From: JADHOX01 sp038120515 | GTDB taxonomy: Bacteria; Pseudomonadota; Alphaproteobacteria; Rickettsiales; JABIRX01 | Assembly: GCA_038120515.1 (NCBI GenBank) | Contig: JAYOLW010000003.1 | Location: 1 to 64,000 of the forward strand | Length of the DNA stretch: 64,000 bases | Direction of reading: 5' to 3' | Shown: in pieces, positions 8,720-18,697 of the stretch | How positions within the stretch are numbered: the stretch's first letter is position 1 | How the letters are laid out: every line of letters begins with the position of its first letter | The notes under the pieces: generated by a model | Databases searched by the model: none | What the model was told of the DNA's origin: nothing | The model's input: the letters and a program-made list of their open reading frames with translations, nothing else | Position numbers and translations under genes: made by a program

Positions 8720-11700
8720 TTGTTTCTAAAATTACCAAATTCAAATTTTATAATTAAACTTTGCGAAATTAATAAAACTAATGTTATTACACAAATTCAT
8801 GAGAATTTCTTAGACTTCCTTAAAGCTCAAAATAAAACTACAGCTGAAAAATTTGCTAAAAATCAAGAGGCCCTAATATATGACTCAGAAACCTCAATCG
8901 AATTAGCTAAGATCTTAGAGCAATATTTAAAAATATTATTTAACTTAGAGCAAAATCAAGATACACAAATAAAGGATCTAGAGCTTACGCAAAATATCTA
9001 TAAAACTTTCATTTTAAAGAAATGCTATAAAAAATCTGAGCCTTTAGATTTTGATCAAGATCAACTATCAGTTCAGTTACAAGAGGTGACTAATAACTTT
9101 AGCGAATTAAAATTTGTCAAATTTATTAGTAACGCTCTTTTGAATCAAAATAAAGATTTAGTTAATGAAATCGAGCAATATTGCTTATGGGCTTGTCATT
9201 CAAGTGAAGGTAAAATTAAACATAAAGAACATACAATTTTTCAAATCCCTGAAAAATTAAATCTTGAAAATTTAATTAATATTGAAGCAAAAGATAATAT
9301 TTTTAGCTTAAAGCACAATAAAACACGATATGGTTTTGATTATCACGATCATGATATCAAAACAGAGACAGCTCTAAAAGAAGCTAATTATTGTTTATAT
9401 TGTCATAATCGTGATAAGGATTCTTGTAGTAAAGGTTTATTCAACACAGATAACTCTTATAAGAAATCAGCTAGCAATATTGAGCTCAAAGGTTGCCCGC
9501 TTGACCAAAAAATCTCAGAAATGAATCTGTTATATAAAGAGCATAAATCAATCGCAGCACTTGCTATGCTAATGATTGATAACCCTATGCTTTTACTTAC
9601 TGGTCATAGGATCTGTAATGATTGTATGAAAGCATGTATTTTTCAAACACAGGATCCAGTTAATATACCGCTTATCGAAACGACAATTTTAGATAATGTG
9701 TTAGATTTAAATTATGGTTTTGAAATCTATTATCTCTTAACATTATGGAATCCGCTAAATATCAATAGACCAATCCCTAAATCTTCAACTAACAATAAAA
9801 TTCTTATTTGTGGCGCTGGCCCAGCTGGTATAAGCCTTGCATATAATCTTTTGATGGATGGTCATATAGCAGTTATGATTGACGGCCTCAAAATAGAGTC
9901 AGTTGCTAATGAGGTATTTAATAAAAACGGTGATTTAATTTTATATCAAGATTGTAAAACAAAATTATTTCAAAATTTATCAGAAAAAATTGCTGAAGGC
10001 TTTGGCGGAGTTGCTGAATATGGCATCACTCCTAGATGGAATAAAAACTATCTAAAACTTGCAAGGATAACTTTAGAGCGACATCAATACTTTCATTTAT
10101 ATGGCGGCATCAGATTTGGCAGCCAAATTACTAAAGAACAAGCCTTTGAGCTTGGTTTTGACCATATAGCATTTTGTATGGGAGCAGGCTCACCAAATAT
10201 TATTAATCTTAAAAATAATTTAATTCCTGGCGTCAGAAAAGCATCTGATTTTCTAATGACACTTCAATTACTTGGTGGCTTTGATATAAAATCACTGGTT
10301 AACATGCAAATTAGAATGCCAATTGTTGTAATTGGAGGTGGCTTAACAGCGATTGATACAGCTACTGAAAGTCTTGCTTATTACCCTATTCAAATTTTAA
10401 AGCTTAATGAATTATTAGATAACCTAATTACTAAACATAATTTAACTTTGGATCATATTGCACAAGGTTTTAACGAGTCGGAAAAAGCAATTTTTAACGA
10501 ATTTCTAGATCACAGTAAATTATTCGAAGCCGAAATTACAAAAGCTAAAGCTGAAAATAGCAAACCTAACTTTCTTCCGATATTAAATAAGTTAGGTGGC
10601 GCTTTAATAATTTACAGAAAATCTCTCAAAGAATCACCAGCATATAAGCTAAATCATGAGGAAGTAATAAAAGCACTAGAAGAAGGTATAAAAATCCAGG
10701 AGAATACGACACCTGTTGAGATTATAAAAGATAAATTCGGCTATGCAGAATCTATAAAAACCAAATTATATGATCAAGATTGTAACATTCCTGCTAAAAC
10801 AATTTTGATAGCTGCAGGAACCAAAGCCAATGTTATTATTGCCTCTGAAGACAATGATTTTAAGGTCGAAGATCGATATTTAAAATTAATTTCACAAGAA
10901 ACTGAAATTAAAGATAAATTTATCTGTTACCAAAATGCTAAATTAGAAGCAGTTTCAGTGTTTGGCGATATGCATCCTTATTATGCAGGAAGTGTTGTAA
11001 AAGCCCTAGCCTCAAGCAAACATGGTTACAAGATAATTAGTAAATTACTGAAAGATAAGCCTCTAAACAAAATAGCTAATGCTGATTTTAAACAAGAGTT
11101 AGATATTAATTTTAAAGCTAAGGTTACCAAAATTACAAGATTAACTGAAAATATCATCGAGATAAAAGTTAGATCAAAACTTGCGTGTCAAAATTTTCAA
11201 GCTGGTCAATTTTATAGATTACAAAACTTTAGTAAATCAGCTCAAATAATTGATGGTAAACGACTTGATATTGAGCCATTAGCTCTTACTGGCTCTGAAA
11301 TTAATCTCAAAACATATGAAATCTCACTCATTGCCCTTGAAATGGGAGGATCATCAAACCTACTCAAACATCTGAGTGAAAATGATGAGATTATTTTAAT
11401 GGGACCAACAGGAACCCCAACTGAAATACCAAAAAACAAAACAATATTACTCGCAGGTGGTGGTCTTGGTAATGCGGTATTATTTTCAATAGGTAAAGCT
11501 TTAAAGAATAATGGCTGCAAGGTTTTATATTTTGCTGGCTATAAAAAGAATCAAGATCGTTATAAAATTGAAGCCATAACAAATGCTGCAGATTCAGTTA
11601 TTTGGTGCACAGATGAAGAAAATAACATAACCGATATACGGCAACAAGATTATAAATTTACCGGTAATATCATAAAAGCAATGCTTGCATATGCAAATGG

Positions 11701-12064
11701 CGAACTAGGTAAAACACATATTAAGTTTGAGCAAATAGATCGAATTATTGCAATAGGATCAGATAAAATGATGCATGCTATAGCCAAAGCTAGGCATAAT
11801 GAATTAGCTAAATACTTAAGTCCTAATCATGATGCCATAGCAAGTATAAATTCACCAATGAATTGCATGATGAAGGAAATTTGTGGTCAATGTATACAAA
11901 GACATCAAGAGCCTAAGTCAAGAAAAGAGTATTTTGTTTTTTCATGTAAAAACCAAGATCAAGTTATGGATAATGTTGATTTTGATAATTTATCAGAAAG
12001 ATTATCTCAAAATTCAGTTAAAGAAAAATTAACAAAATTATGGATCAAGAAGAATATCAATTAG
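8720..12064 (+). CDS. large FAD/iron-sulfur oxidoreductase: GltD-like core fused to PyrK-like reductase
   Basis: A 1114-residue NAD(P)H-linked electron-transfer protein. Residues 1 to about 210 resemble nothing I recognise. A Cys cluster region of the GltD/dihydropyrimidine-dehydrogenase type follows (CLYCHNRDKDSC near 224, CNDCMKAC near 298). Next come an FAD-binding fold (ILICGAGPAGISLAYNL near 364) and a second dinucleotide fold (IVVIGGGLTAIDTATE near 539). A C-terminal ferredoxin-reductase/PyrK-like part spans about 780-1080 (AGGGLGNAVLFSIG near 912) and ends in a likely [2Fe-2S] site (CMMKEICGQC near 1049). An in-frame stop at 8708 and no early ATG leave the TTG at 8720 as the likely start. 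Electron acceptor unknown. It overlaps the next gene by 25 bases. Confidence 0.85.
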   Translation: MFLKLPNSNFIIKLCEINKTNVITQIHENFLDFLKAQNKTTAEKFAKNQEALIYDSETSIELAKILEQYLKILFNLEQNQDTQIKDLELTQNIYKTFILKKCYKKSEPLDFDQDQLSVQLQEVTNNFSELKFVKFISNALLNQNKDLVNEIEQYCLWACHSSEGKIKHKEHTIFQIPEKLNLENLINIEAKDNIFSLKHNKTRYGFDYHDHDIKTETALKEANYCLYCHNRDKDSCSKGLFNTDNSYKKSASNIELKGCPLDQKISEMNLLYKEHKSIAALAMLMIDNPMLLLTGHRICNDCMKACIFQTQDPVNIPLIETTILDNVLDLNYGFEIYYLLTLWNPLNINRPIPKSSTNNKILICGAGPAGISLAYNLLMDGHIAVMIDGLKIESVANEVFNKNGDLILYQDCKTKLFQNLSEKIAEGFGGVAEYGITPRWNKNYLKLARITLERHQYFHLYGGIRFGSQITKEQAFELGFDHIAFCMGAGSPNIINLKNNLIPGVRKASDFLMTLQLLGGFDIKSLVNMQIRMPIVVIGGGLTAIDTATESLAYYPIQILKLNELLDNLITKHNLTLDHIAQGFNESEKAIFNEFLDHSKLFEAEITKAKAENSKPNFLPILNKLGGALIIYRKSLKESPAYKLNHEEVIKALEEGIKIQENTTPVEIIKDKFGYAESIKTKLYDQDCNIPAKTILIAAGTKANVIIASEDNDFKVEDRYLKLISQETEIKDKFICYQNAKLEAVSVFGDMHPYYAGSVVKALASSKHGYKIISKLLKDKPLNKIANADFKQELDINFKAKVTKITRLTENIIEIKVRSKLACQNFQAGQFYRLQNFSKSAQIIDGKRLDIEPLALTGSEINLKTYEISLIALEMGGSSNLLKHLSENDEIILMGPTGTPTEIPKNKTILLAGGGLGNAVLFSIGKALKNNGCKVLYFAGYKKNQDRYKIEAITNAADSVIWCTDEENNITDIRQQDYKFTGNIIKAMLAYANGELGKTHIKFEQIDRIIAIGSDKMMHAIAKARHNELAKYLSPNHDAIASINSPMNCMMKEICGQCIQRHQEPKSRKEYFVFSCKNQDQVMDNVDFDNLSERLSQNSVKEKLTKLWIKKNIN

Positions 12065-12684
12065 AATATGATTATCGCAATGACCTGATTGTTAATTTTA
12101 CTAATGGTAAAAACAAAATAAAATTTAACTTAAGTCAGTATTATTTAGATATCAAATCTAGAATTCAGAATAATCTAAAACAAGAGCCATTATATAAATT
12201 AATTAAAGCTAACCAAACAATTATTGATGCAACTTCAGGGTTATTACAAGATAGTTTAATTCTTGCAGCTTTTAACAAAAAAATAATATGTTTTGAAAGT
12301 GAAAAGCAGATTTTTATACTTCAAGAAATTATCAAAAATGATATTTTAGCAAAAGATCCTTTTTATAAAGATATCATAAAAAACATCAGCCTAATACATG
12401 GTAATTCAGTTAGTTGCACCAATACCTTAAACCAAAATGTTGGTACAATTTACGTTGACTTAATGTTTGATGACACTAAAAATTCAGCACCTAAAAAATC
12501 AAAACAACTGCTTAGGAAATATGCTGATAAGAATAATAATTATTCTGAATTTATTGATTATGCCAAAGCTAATAAACTTAATCTTATTATCAAATCCAAC
12601 AGCATAAATCTTGCAAAAAACTACCCAGAATTATCTTATCAAAGATTTGGTAATTTATATTTTTACCAATTAACTAATTTTTAA
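12040..12684 (+). CDS. rsmJ: RsmJ-like class I SAM-dependent methyltransferase
   Basis: RsmJ methylates G1516 of 16S rRNA. Shared features seen here are motif I, IIDATSGLLQDSLILAAF (RsmJ has DATAGLGRDAF), then an acidic motif II (CFESEKQ), and TIYVDLMFDDTKNSAPKKSKQLLRK. The last matches the RsmJ pattern of a YLDPM-type strand followed by a Lys-rich stretch, although the usual Pro is Leu here. The 214 residues are slightly shorter than enterobacterial RsmJ. The ATG at 12040 lies inside the upstream oxidoreductase gene. The 3' end overlaps the convergent HIT gene by 15 bases. Confidence 0.72.
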   Translation: MDQEEYQLEYDYRNDLIVNFTNGKNKIKFNLSQYYLDIKSRIQNNLKQEPLYKLIKANQTIIDATSGLLQDSLILAAFNKKIICFESEKQIFILQEIIKNDILAKDPFYKDIIKNISLIHGNSVSCTNTLNQNVGTIYVDLMFDDTKNSAPKKSKQLLRKYADKNNNYSEFIDYAKANKLNLIIKSNSINLAKNYPELSYQRFGNLYFYQLTNF

Positions 12685-13098
12685 AAGATTAGTTTTTATT
12701 AAACCATTAATATCCTTAGATATTTGTGTTATTTCATCATCCGAATAGTTAATAGCTTCAAAAAGACCCCAAACAGGTTTTGGCCACGCAATATCATTTT
12801 TAAAACGCATTATCACATGAATATGTAATTGCGGTACCATGTTACCAAGTGCTCCAATATTTACCTTATCAGCTTGATAGAAGTTCTTTAGAATTTCAGA
12901 AAGATATGATATTTCTCTATAAAGCTGTGTTTGATCTTGATCATTTAATTGAAAAACCTCTGAAATATCATCTCTTCTTGGCACTAAAATAAACCAGGGA
13001 TAATTTTTATCATTCATTAATAATAATTCCGATAGTTCAAACTCAGCTATTTTGATCGTATCAGCTTTTAATCGTGAATTGAGACTAAACTTTTCCAT
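12670..13098 (-). CDS. HIT-family nucleotide hydrolase/transferase
   Basis: Small cytoplasmic protein (142 residues) of the histidine-triad superfamily. The triad region reads VPQLHIHVIMR, so the first His of the usual HxHxH is Gln. From memory, an alphaproteobacterial HIT subgroup has the same PQLHxHV form followed by an AWPxPVWG segment, which is also present here (AWPKPVWG). The early PWFILVPRRDDISEV segment fits the family. The start codon lies inside the end of ligA (31-base overlap), suggesting coupling. Substrate unknown. Confidence 0.88.
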   Translation of the reverse strand: MEKFSLNSRLKADTIKIAEFELSELLLMNDKNYPWFILVPRRDDISEVFQLNDQDQTQLYREISYLSEILKNFYQADKVNIGALGNMVPQLHIHVIMRFKNDIAWPKPVWGLFEAINYSDDEITQISKDINGLIKTNLLKIS

Positions 13099-15110
13099 TC
13101 TGCTTCATTTATTATTTTTAGATTTAATTCCTTGGCTTTTTTATATTTAGATCCAGCCTCACTAGTGGCAACTACATAATCAGTTTTTTTAGATATTGAA
13201 GATGCAACTTTTGCACCAAGTTTTTCGCACAAGGCCTTTGCTTCCTGCCTTGATATTGATTCGAGGCCTCCAGTAAAAACTATGATTTTGTCAGATAATT
13301 CCGATTTTATAGCTTGCTGATAGGCTATAATTTCAAGCTCAGCTTTGAGCTCCTCTATTAATTTTCGATTTTCGGCTATGCTAAAATATTTGATGATTGC
13401 AGAAGATACTTTCTCGCCAATACCATCAATTGCATTTAATTCAGCAATTTTCTCTTCATCACCAAATGAAGCTTTATTAATCTCATTAATAAAATTATCA
13501 AAATTAGTGTAATTTTTTGCTAATAATCTTGCGGTTTCTGAGCCAACAAACCTTATGCCCAAACTATAAATAAACCTTTGAAATTCTACTATTCTAGCTT
13601 TTTCGATTGCATTGAAAAGATTTTCTATTGATTTAGCACCAAACCCCTCTTTCTCTTCAAGCTTGAAACCTTCAGAAATATTTCGTTGTTTTAATCTAAA
13701 AATATCTAGATAATTATTAATTATTCCCTCCTTGAAAAACTGCTTAATTTGTTTTTCACCTAAACCATCAATATCAAAAGCTAACTTTGATACAAAATGT
13801 ATTAAATTTTGTTCAATTTGAGCCGGACATTTATTACCACCAGTACATCTTGTCACCGCTTCATCATCTTCTTTTATGGCATCACTTTGACAAATTGGAC
13901 ATTTATTTGGAAACTCAAACTCTAAAGCATTTTCAGCTCTTTTATCTTTTATAACCTCAACAATTTGCGGTATCACATCCCCTGCTCTTTGAATTTTAAC
14001 AATATCACCTATTCTGATATCTTTTCTTTTAATCTCATCTTCATTATGCAGAGTTGCGCGTTTTACTATAACCCCCCCAACATTTACGGGAGTTAAGATT
14101 GCAACTGGTGTTAAACTACCAGTTCTTCCGACTTGAATTTCAATATTTTCGAGTTTTGTAATTACCTGCTCTGCAGGAAATTTATGAGCTATTGCCCATC
14201 TAGGCGATCTAGCAACAGAGCCAAGCCTATTTTGCAACTTTAAATTATCAACTTTATAAACTATACCATCAATGTCATAATCTAAACTATAACGCTTAGC
14301 ATTTAACTCATGATAGAAATTATCAATAGCATCCAAGCTTATTAATTTTGCAATTAATGGATTAGTTGAGAAACCTAACTCTTTGGCCATATTAAGACCT
14401 TCATATTGAGATGAAAGCTTAACATCATCAATTTTTAAATGGTAAACAAAATATTTTAGAGGTCTTTTAGCTGTAATGTTTGGATCTAATTGTCTTAATG
14501 ATCCAGATGCTGCATTTCTAGGGTTTGCAAACACTTTATCACCATTTTCATCATTTACCTGGTTTAACATTTCAAAATCAGATTTAGCCATATAAACCTC
14601 GCCTCTAAGTTCAAAATTTATGGGCTTACTAACCTTGATAGGAAAAGATTTTATGGTTTTAATATTTTCGGTTATATCCTCACCAACCTCTCCATTACCT
14701 CTTGTCACGGCATAAGCTAATTTACCATTTTCAAAAATCGCAGAAAAAGATAAACCATCAATTTTAGGCTCAACACAAATTTCAGGAAAGTCCTCAATTT
14801 CTAGAAACTTTTGTATTCTTTGGATAAAATCATCTACTTCATTAATTGAGAAACAATTACTTAAGGAAAGCATCTTTTCCTTATGAGTTATTTTTGCAAA
14901 ACCTTTTGATGGTTCAAAACCTACTTTTTGATTAAGTGAGGCAATAGTTTTTAATTCTGGGAAGTCAATTTCCATTTGCTCAAGATCTTTGCGAAGAAGA
15001 TCATATTCAAAATCATTAATTAAAGATTTATTATCCTGATAATAACTTTGATCATATTTTTTTATTTGCGTTGAAAGCAAATCATATTTCTGCCGTATTT
15101 TCTGATTCAT
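13068..15110 (-). CDS. ligA: NAD-dependent DNA ligase LigA
   Basis: Seals nicks during replication and repair using NAD+. The 680 residues are typical. Domains in order: the Ia NMN-binding domain; the adenylation domain with the catalytic Lys in EPKIDGLSFSA near residue 113; the OB fold; a four-Cys zinc finger (CPICQ...CTGGNKCPAQ near 405-430); helix-hairpin-helix motifs (LNAIDGIGEKVSSAI near 545); and a C-terminal BRCT domain (KIIVFTGGLESISRQEAKALCEKLGAKV). It starts 6 bases downstream of the M48 protease gene and shares its transcript with the HIT gene. Confidence 0.98.
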   Translation of the reverse strand: MNQKIRQKYDLLSTQIKKYDQSYYQDNKSLINDFEYDLLRKDLEQMEIDFPELKTIASLNQKVGFEPSKGFAKITHKEKMLSLSNCFSINEVDDFIQRIQKFLEIEDFPEICVEPKIDGLSFSAIFENGKLAYAVTRGNGEVGEDITENIKTIKSFPIKVSKPINFELRGEVYMAKSDFEMLNQVNDENGDKVFANPRNAASGSLRQLDPNITAKRPLKYFVYHLKIDDVKLSSQYEGLNMAKELGFSTNPLIAKLISLDAIDNFYHELNAKRYSLDYDIDGIVYKVDNLKLQNRLGSVARSPRWAIAHKFPAEQVITKLENIEIQVGRTGSLTPVAILTPVNVGGVIVKRATLHNEDEIKRKDIRIGDIVKIQRAGDVIPQIVEVIKDKRAENALEFEFPNKCPICQSDAIKEDDEAVTRCTGGNKCPAQIEQNLIHFVSKLAFDIDGLGEKQIKQFFKEGIINNYLDIFRLKQRNISEGFKLEEKEGFGAKSIENLFNAIEKARIVEFQRFIYSLGIRFVGSETARLLAKNYTNFDNFINEINKASFGDEEKIAELNAIDGIGEKVSSAIIKYFSIAENRKLIEELKAELEIIAYQQAIKSELSDKIIVFTGGLESISRQEAKALCEKLGAKVASSISKKTDYVVATSEAGSKYKKAKELNLKIINEAEWKSLVSIHD

Positions 15111-15116
15111 AAAAAT

Positions 15117-16244
15117 CTAAAAAGGAATATATTTTTCTAATTTATTTTTCAGGCCATAAACGGTGTTTTTAACAGACTCAACTCGATATTTTAGCTTATA
15201 ATACTTATATTTATAAGAGTTAACATCTATATTTTTGTAACTAAAATTAAGTATTAAAACAAGGACAAGAAAAGATGCTAGATTACTTAATTGATTAATT
15301 AAACCAGAAGTTATTTTTTTATCACTATGTTTTATATCTTTAACATATTTAACCCTATCAGAAGTTTTTGGATGTGATGAAAATATTGTCATATAACCAG
15401 AACTTCCTAGCAAAGATAGTGCTAAGGCCATTTCAAGGCCAGTGCAAGCTTCAGCAGCTTGACGATCACATCTATATTCAATTTGACGACTTAAATGTAA
15501 TTTAACGAAATTATAAATTGGATACAAAATATATTTGTAGAAAAAATTAATTACACGGTTTGAAAAAGTATAACCAAAATATAGTACAGAATATATTACA
15601 TTTCCAACAACTGGAATAGTTCGAGTTAAGGTAATGAATATGTTAAAAAATACACGAATAACATTATTAACCATGTTCACTGCTTTATCATTCAAAATTA
15701 ATAATAATGCTGGAATATAGTCTTTATTTATTACATGCGATAATTCATGACCCATAATTGCTTTTATACAGGCATGAAACTCTTTTTCTGAATTACAATT
15801 ATCTTGATAATGTTTTAACAAGCCAAAAGTAAGCACAACATATTTAGCTCGCATACAACCAACGGCATAAGCGTTAATTTCTCCTGATCTTGAAATTAAT
15901 AATTTAATATTTTGTGAACCAAATTGTTTTCGAAGTTCTTGAAAATCAGCTTCTATTTTTGACATAAATTTATATTTCTTTTGATATTTTGTGGTAGGCT
16001 TATCGCCTTTGGTTAGTGACCATATCGAAAAACCAAAAATTACATCAAACGCTAAATATAAAATCATTAGAAACGAAATTAAGACTGCACAAGCTGATAA
16101 AAAATCTATCAAAAGTGAAATAAAACCTTGTTGATCAATATATATCAACGGCGTAAAAATTAAAACAAATGGAATAGTTAAAATTAAAAAATTTATAACA
16201 GTTAAAATATAAACGAGAATAATTGAAAAAGGCTTAACAAACAT
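15117..16244 (-). CDS. membrane-bound M48-family zinc metalloprotease
   Basis: The 375-residue protein has two N-terminal membrane helices (about residues 8-35 and 42-72), then the catalytic domain with the zinc site IMGHELSHVINKD (HExxH near residue 165). A downstream EYRCDRQAAE segment near 258 supplies the third ligand, as in HtpX. A further hydrophobic helix lies near 315-335. It resembles HtpX, the inner-membrane quality-control protease, but is longer (HtpX is usually about 290) and carries an extra C-terminal tail. Divergent from bamD across 87 bases. Confidence 0.88.
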   Translation of the reverse strand: MFVKPFSIILVYILTVINFLILTIPFVLIFTPLIYIDQQGFISLLIDFLSACAVLISFLMILYLAFDVIFGFSIWSLTKGDKPTTKYQKKYKFMSKIEADFQELRKQFGSQNIKLLISRSGEINAYAVGCMRAKYVVLTFGLLKHYQDNCNSEKEFHACIKAIMGHELSHVINKDYIPALLLILNDKAVNMVNNVIRVFFNIFITLTRTIPVVGNVIYSVLYFGYTFSNRVINFFYKYILYPIYNFVKLHLSRQIEYRCDRQAAEACTGLEMALALSLLGSSGYMTIFSSHPKTSDRVKYVKDIKHSDKKITSGLINQLSNLASFLVLVLILNFSYKNIDVNSYKYKYYKLKYRVESVKNTVYGLKNKLEKYIPF

Positions 16245-16331
16245 GACAAAACATAACTAATCTGTAGCATTGCATAATAAAAATAAAACACTAAAATTGG
16301 TGTAATTTAAATCATCCATGCAATTAGTTTT

Positions 16332-17066
16332 ATGAAAAGACTTTTGATAATTATCAACCTATTTATAATATTTAGCTGCCAAGGAGTTAAAAAAGATGAA
16401 AAAAATGCAGATTTAAAGCTTTTTAACAAAGCAATAAAATCAATGGAGAATAACAAATTTAACCCTGCTGCAGATTATCTTGATGAATTACAATCTAATC
16501 ACCCATTTTCTGATTACATTGATGAAACTGAAGTTCTGTTAGCCTTTATCAATTATGTAAACAAAAATTATTCAGAAGCTTATAATTATGCTGAAAAATT
16601 TATAAAGCTTAGACCAGCAAATGAAAATGTTGCCTATATGTATTATTTAAGATCTTTAGCATTAAATAAACAATCAAGTGATTACCTAAGAGAACAATCT
16701 AATACACTAAGTGCCCAAAGATCTTTTCGTGAAGTTATAATTCGATTTCCAAATTCAAAATATGCCAAAGACTCCACAATTAAATTAAATTATATAGCTA
16801 ATAAATTAGCTGCTCACAAAATGGCGTTGGTTAGATTTTATGAAATTCAAAAGCTATATTTGTCTGCTTTAAATATTATAAGAGAAACAATTAAAGAATA
16901 TCCACACAGTCCATATAATGCTGAAGCATATTTTAGAGAAATTGAAATACTTACTATTTTAGAATTATACGAAATTAGAGATAATCAGCTTCAAATTATG
17001 TTAAAAAAACATCCAGGATCTGAGTGGAGTATTGCCGCAAAAGAATTATCAATAAGAGATAGCTAA
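16332..17066 (+). CDS. bamD: outer-membrane assembly lipoprotein BamD
   Basis: Essential lipoprotein of the BAM machine that inserts beta-barrel proteins. A short lipoprotein signal ends in the lipobox IFSC, with Cys at residue 16. Five TPR-like repeats follow (for example FNKAIKSMENNKFNPAADYLDELQ and EAYNYAEKFIKLRPANENVAYM). The QRSFREVIIRFPNSKYAKDS segment is highly typical of BamD. The length of 244 residues fits. Its stop codon overlaps the start of recN by one base (TAATG), an arrangement shared with many alphaproteobacteria. Confidence 0.95.
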   Translation: MKRLLIIINLFIIFSCQGVKKDEKNADLKLFNKAIKSMENNKFNPAADYLDELQSNHPFSDYIDETEVLLAFINYVNKNYSEAYNYAEKFIKLRPANENVAYMYYLRSLALNKQSSDYLREQSNTLSAQRSFREVIIRFPNSKYAKDSTIKLNYIANKLAAHKMALVRFYEIQKLYLSALNIIRETIKEYPHSPYNAEAYFREIEILTILELYEIRDNQLQIMLKKHPGSEWSIAAKELSIRDS

Positions 17067-18631
17067 TGTTAAAATATATTAAAATACAAAATTTTCTTAT
17101 CATTGAAAATCAAGAATTATCCTTCCATAATAATTACAATGTTATTATTGGCGAGACTGGATCTGGAAAATCTATTATATTAAAAGCTTTATCTTTTGTT
17201 CTAGGCAATAGAATTGATAGCAAAGTTATTAGAAATGGCTGTGATAAGGCCATAATAACTGCAGAATTTGACATTTCTCAAAATATTGCCGCTCTTAAAA
17301 TGCTTAAAGAATTTGAACTTGAAAGTAATAATTCAATTATTTTAAGACGAGTTATAAAAAGTGATTCAACTTCAAAAACATTTTTAAATGACCAGATTGT
17401 TTCAAATCAAATAATTAAAAAAGTTTTTGTAAATTTAATCGAAATACAAACTCAACATGAGAAAAATAATTTATATGATAACAACTACATTCTAAATCTA
17501 ATCGATAATTACCATGGTCACACAGACCTTATAAATGAAGTAAAGGATTTATTTAAAAAATTGGATAAAGAAAAAAAATATCTTTTAGAACTAAATGAAA
17601 AATCACAAAAAATCGTAATAGAAAAACAATTTTACAACCAAATAATAAACGATCTTTCAACCTTTAACCCAACAGCATCAGATTTTGAAGGCACATCTCA
17701 AAACCTTCAAAATCTAAAAGAAGCTTCACATTTTCATTCCGCATTACAAAAATTAAGTGACAATTTCAATTCTGAAAATGGTTTATTAAGCCTGCTTAAC
17801 TATTCAATAAAAGACCTTAATTTACTTATTGAGTATAAATCAGAATTTTATGATCATTTAAATACCGAGCTAACTAATCAATTTGATCAATTGTCAAATA
17901 TAGCTGATCAAATTGACAAAGAATTATATTATATAAGCTCTAACGAGTTTAATGAGGAAGATTTAAAAGAGCGCTTTTCTAATTACAAAACCTTTGCAAG
18001 AAAATATAGAACTACTGAAACTGGACTTGAATTAACTCTTAATGATGCAATAAAAAAACTAGAATTACTTGATAACATTGATACAGAAATTATTAAAACT
18101 TCGAATATAATTGAAGAAACATCACAATTATTTTCTAAAATTTCGCAAAAGCTTTCTTCAATTAGACAGAAATCAGCAAAATTAATTGAAAAAGATATAA
18201 AAAATCATTTAGCTGAGCTAAATATGTCACAAGCTGATATCAATATTCAATTTTCTCAACATAATGAAAATAACTGGAATTCTTCTGGCTTTGATAATAT
18301 TAAATTTTTAATAACTACCAATCCAGGCCAACCATTTACAGAGCTCAAAAATACAATATCTGGTGGTGAAATGTCCAGAATTCTTCTAGCAATAAAATTA
18401 TGCTTTAATTCAAAATTAGGTCTTAACACAATAATATTTGATGAAATTGATGCTGGAATTGGTGGCAAAACTGCTGAATTAATTGCTACAAAGCTTGAGA
18501 AATTATCAAAATCAATTCAGACTATTGCTATTACTCATAATGAAATTATTTCACAAAATGCTGATAAAAAACTTACAATTTCAAAAAAACATATTAACGG
18601 CCAGACATTTTCTGATGTAAAAATTGCCTAA
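17066..18631 (+). CDS. recN: DNA repair ATPase RecN
   Basis: SMC-like ATPase acting in double-strand-break repair. Walker A is VIGETGSGKSIIL near residue 29. A central coiled coil rich in Lys/Glu/Asn follows. The C-terminal half has the ABC signature TISGGEMSRILLAIKL and Walker B TIIFDEIDAGIGGKTAEL, then TIAITHNEI. The 521 residues are a little shorter than E. coli RecN (553). Translationally coupled to bamD. Confidence 0.97.
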   Translation: MLKYIKIQNFLIIENQELSFHNNYNVIIGETGSGKSIILKALSFVLGNRIDSKVIRNGCDKAIITAEFDISQNIAALKMLKEFELESNNSIILRRVIKSDSTSKTFLNDQIVSNQIIKKVFVNLIEIQTQHEKNNLYDNNYILNLIDNYHGHTDLINEVKDLFKKLDKEKKYLLELNEKSQKIVIEKQFYNQIINDLSTFNPTASDFEGTSQNLQNLKEASHFHSALQKLSDNFNSENGLLSLLNYSIKDLNLLIEYKSEFYDHLNTELTNQFDQLSNIADQIDKELYYISSNEFNEEDLKERFSNYKTFARKYRTTETGLELTLNDAIKKLELLDNIDTEIIKTSNIIEETSQLFSKISQKLSSIRQKSAKLIEKDIKNHLAELNMSQADINIQFSQHNENNWNSSGFDNIKFLITTNPGQPFTELKNTISGGEMSRILLAIKLCFNSKLGLNTIIFDEIDAGIGGKTAELIATKLEKLSKSIQTIAITHNEIISQNADKKLTISKKHINGQTFSDVKIA

Positions 18632-18643
18632 AAAAATTAACAC

Positions 18644-18672
18644 TTTAAAATCTTGTTTTTTTGTGATATAAT
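18644..18672 (+). promoter_or_regulatory. sigma-70 promoter with extended -10
   Basis: TTTAAA (-35, 4 of 6) and TATAAT (-10, 6 of 6, at 18667-18672) are spaced 17 bases apart. TGA directly before the -10 gives a perfect extended -10 (TGnTATAAT). The expected start site leaves a leader of about 20 bases before the ATG at 18698. Confidence 0.7.
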
Positions 18673-18697
18673 ATTATAAAAACAGTTTTTTGAGTTT

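Noticed and set aside
11242..11582. Two minus-strand frames opposite the oxidoreductase gene
   Set aside because: Antisense to a conserved coding region; no recognisable protein.
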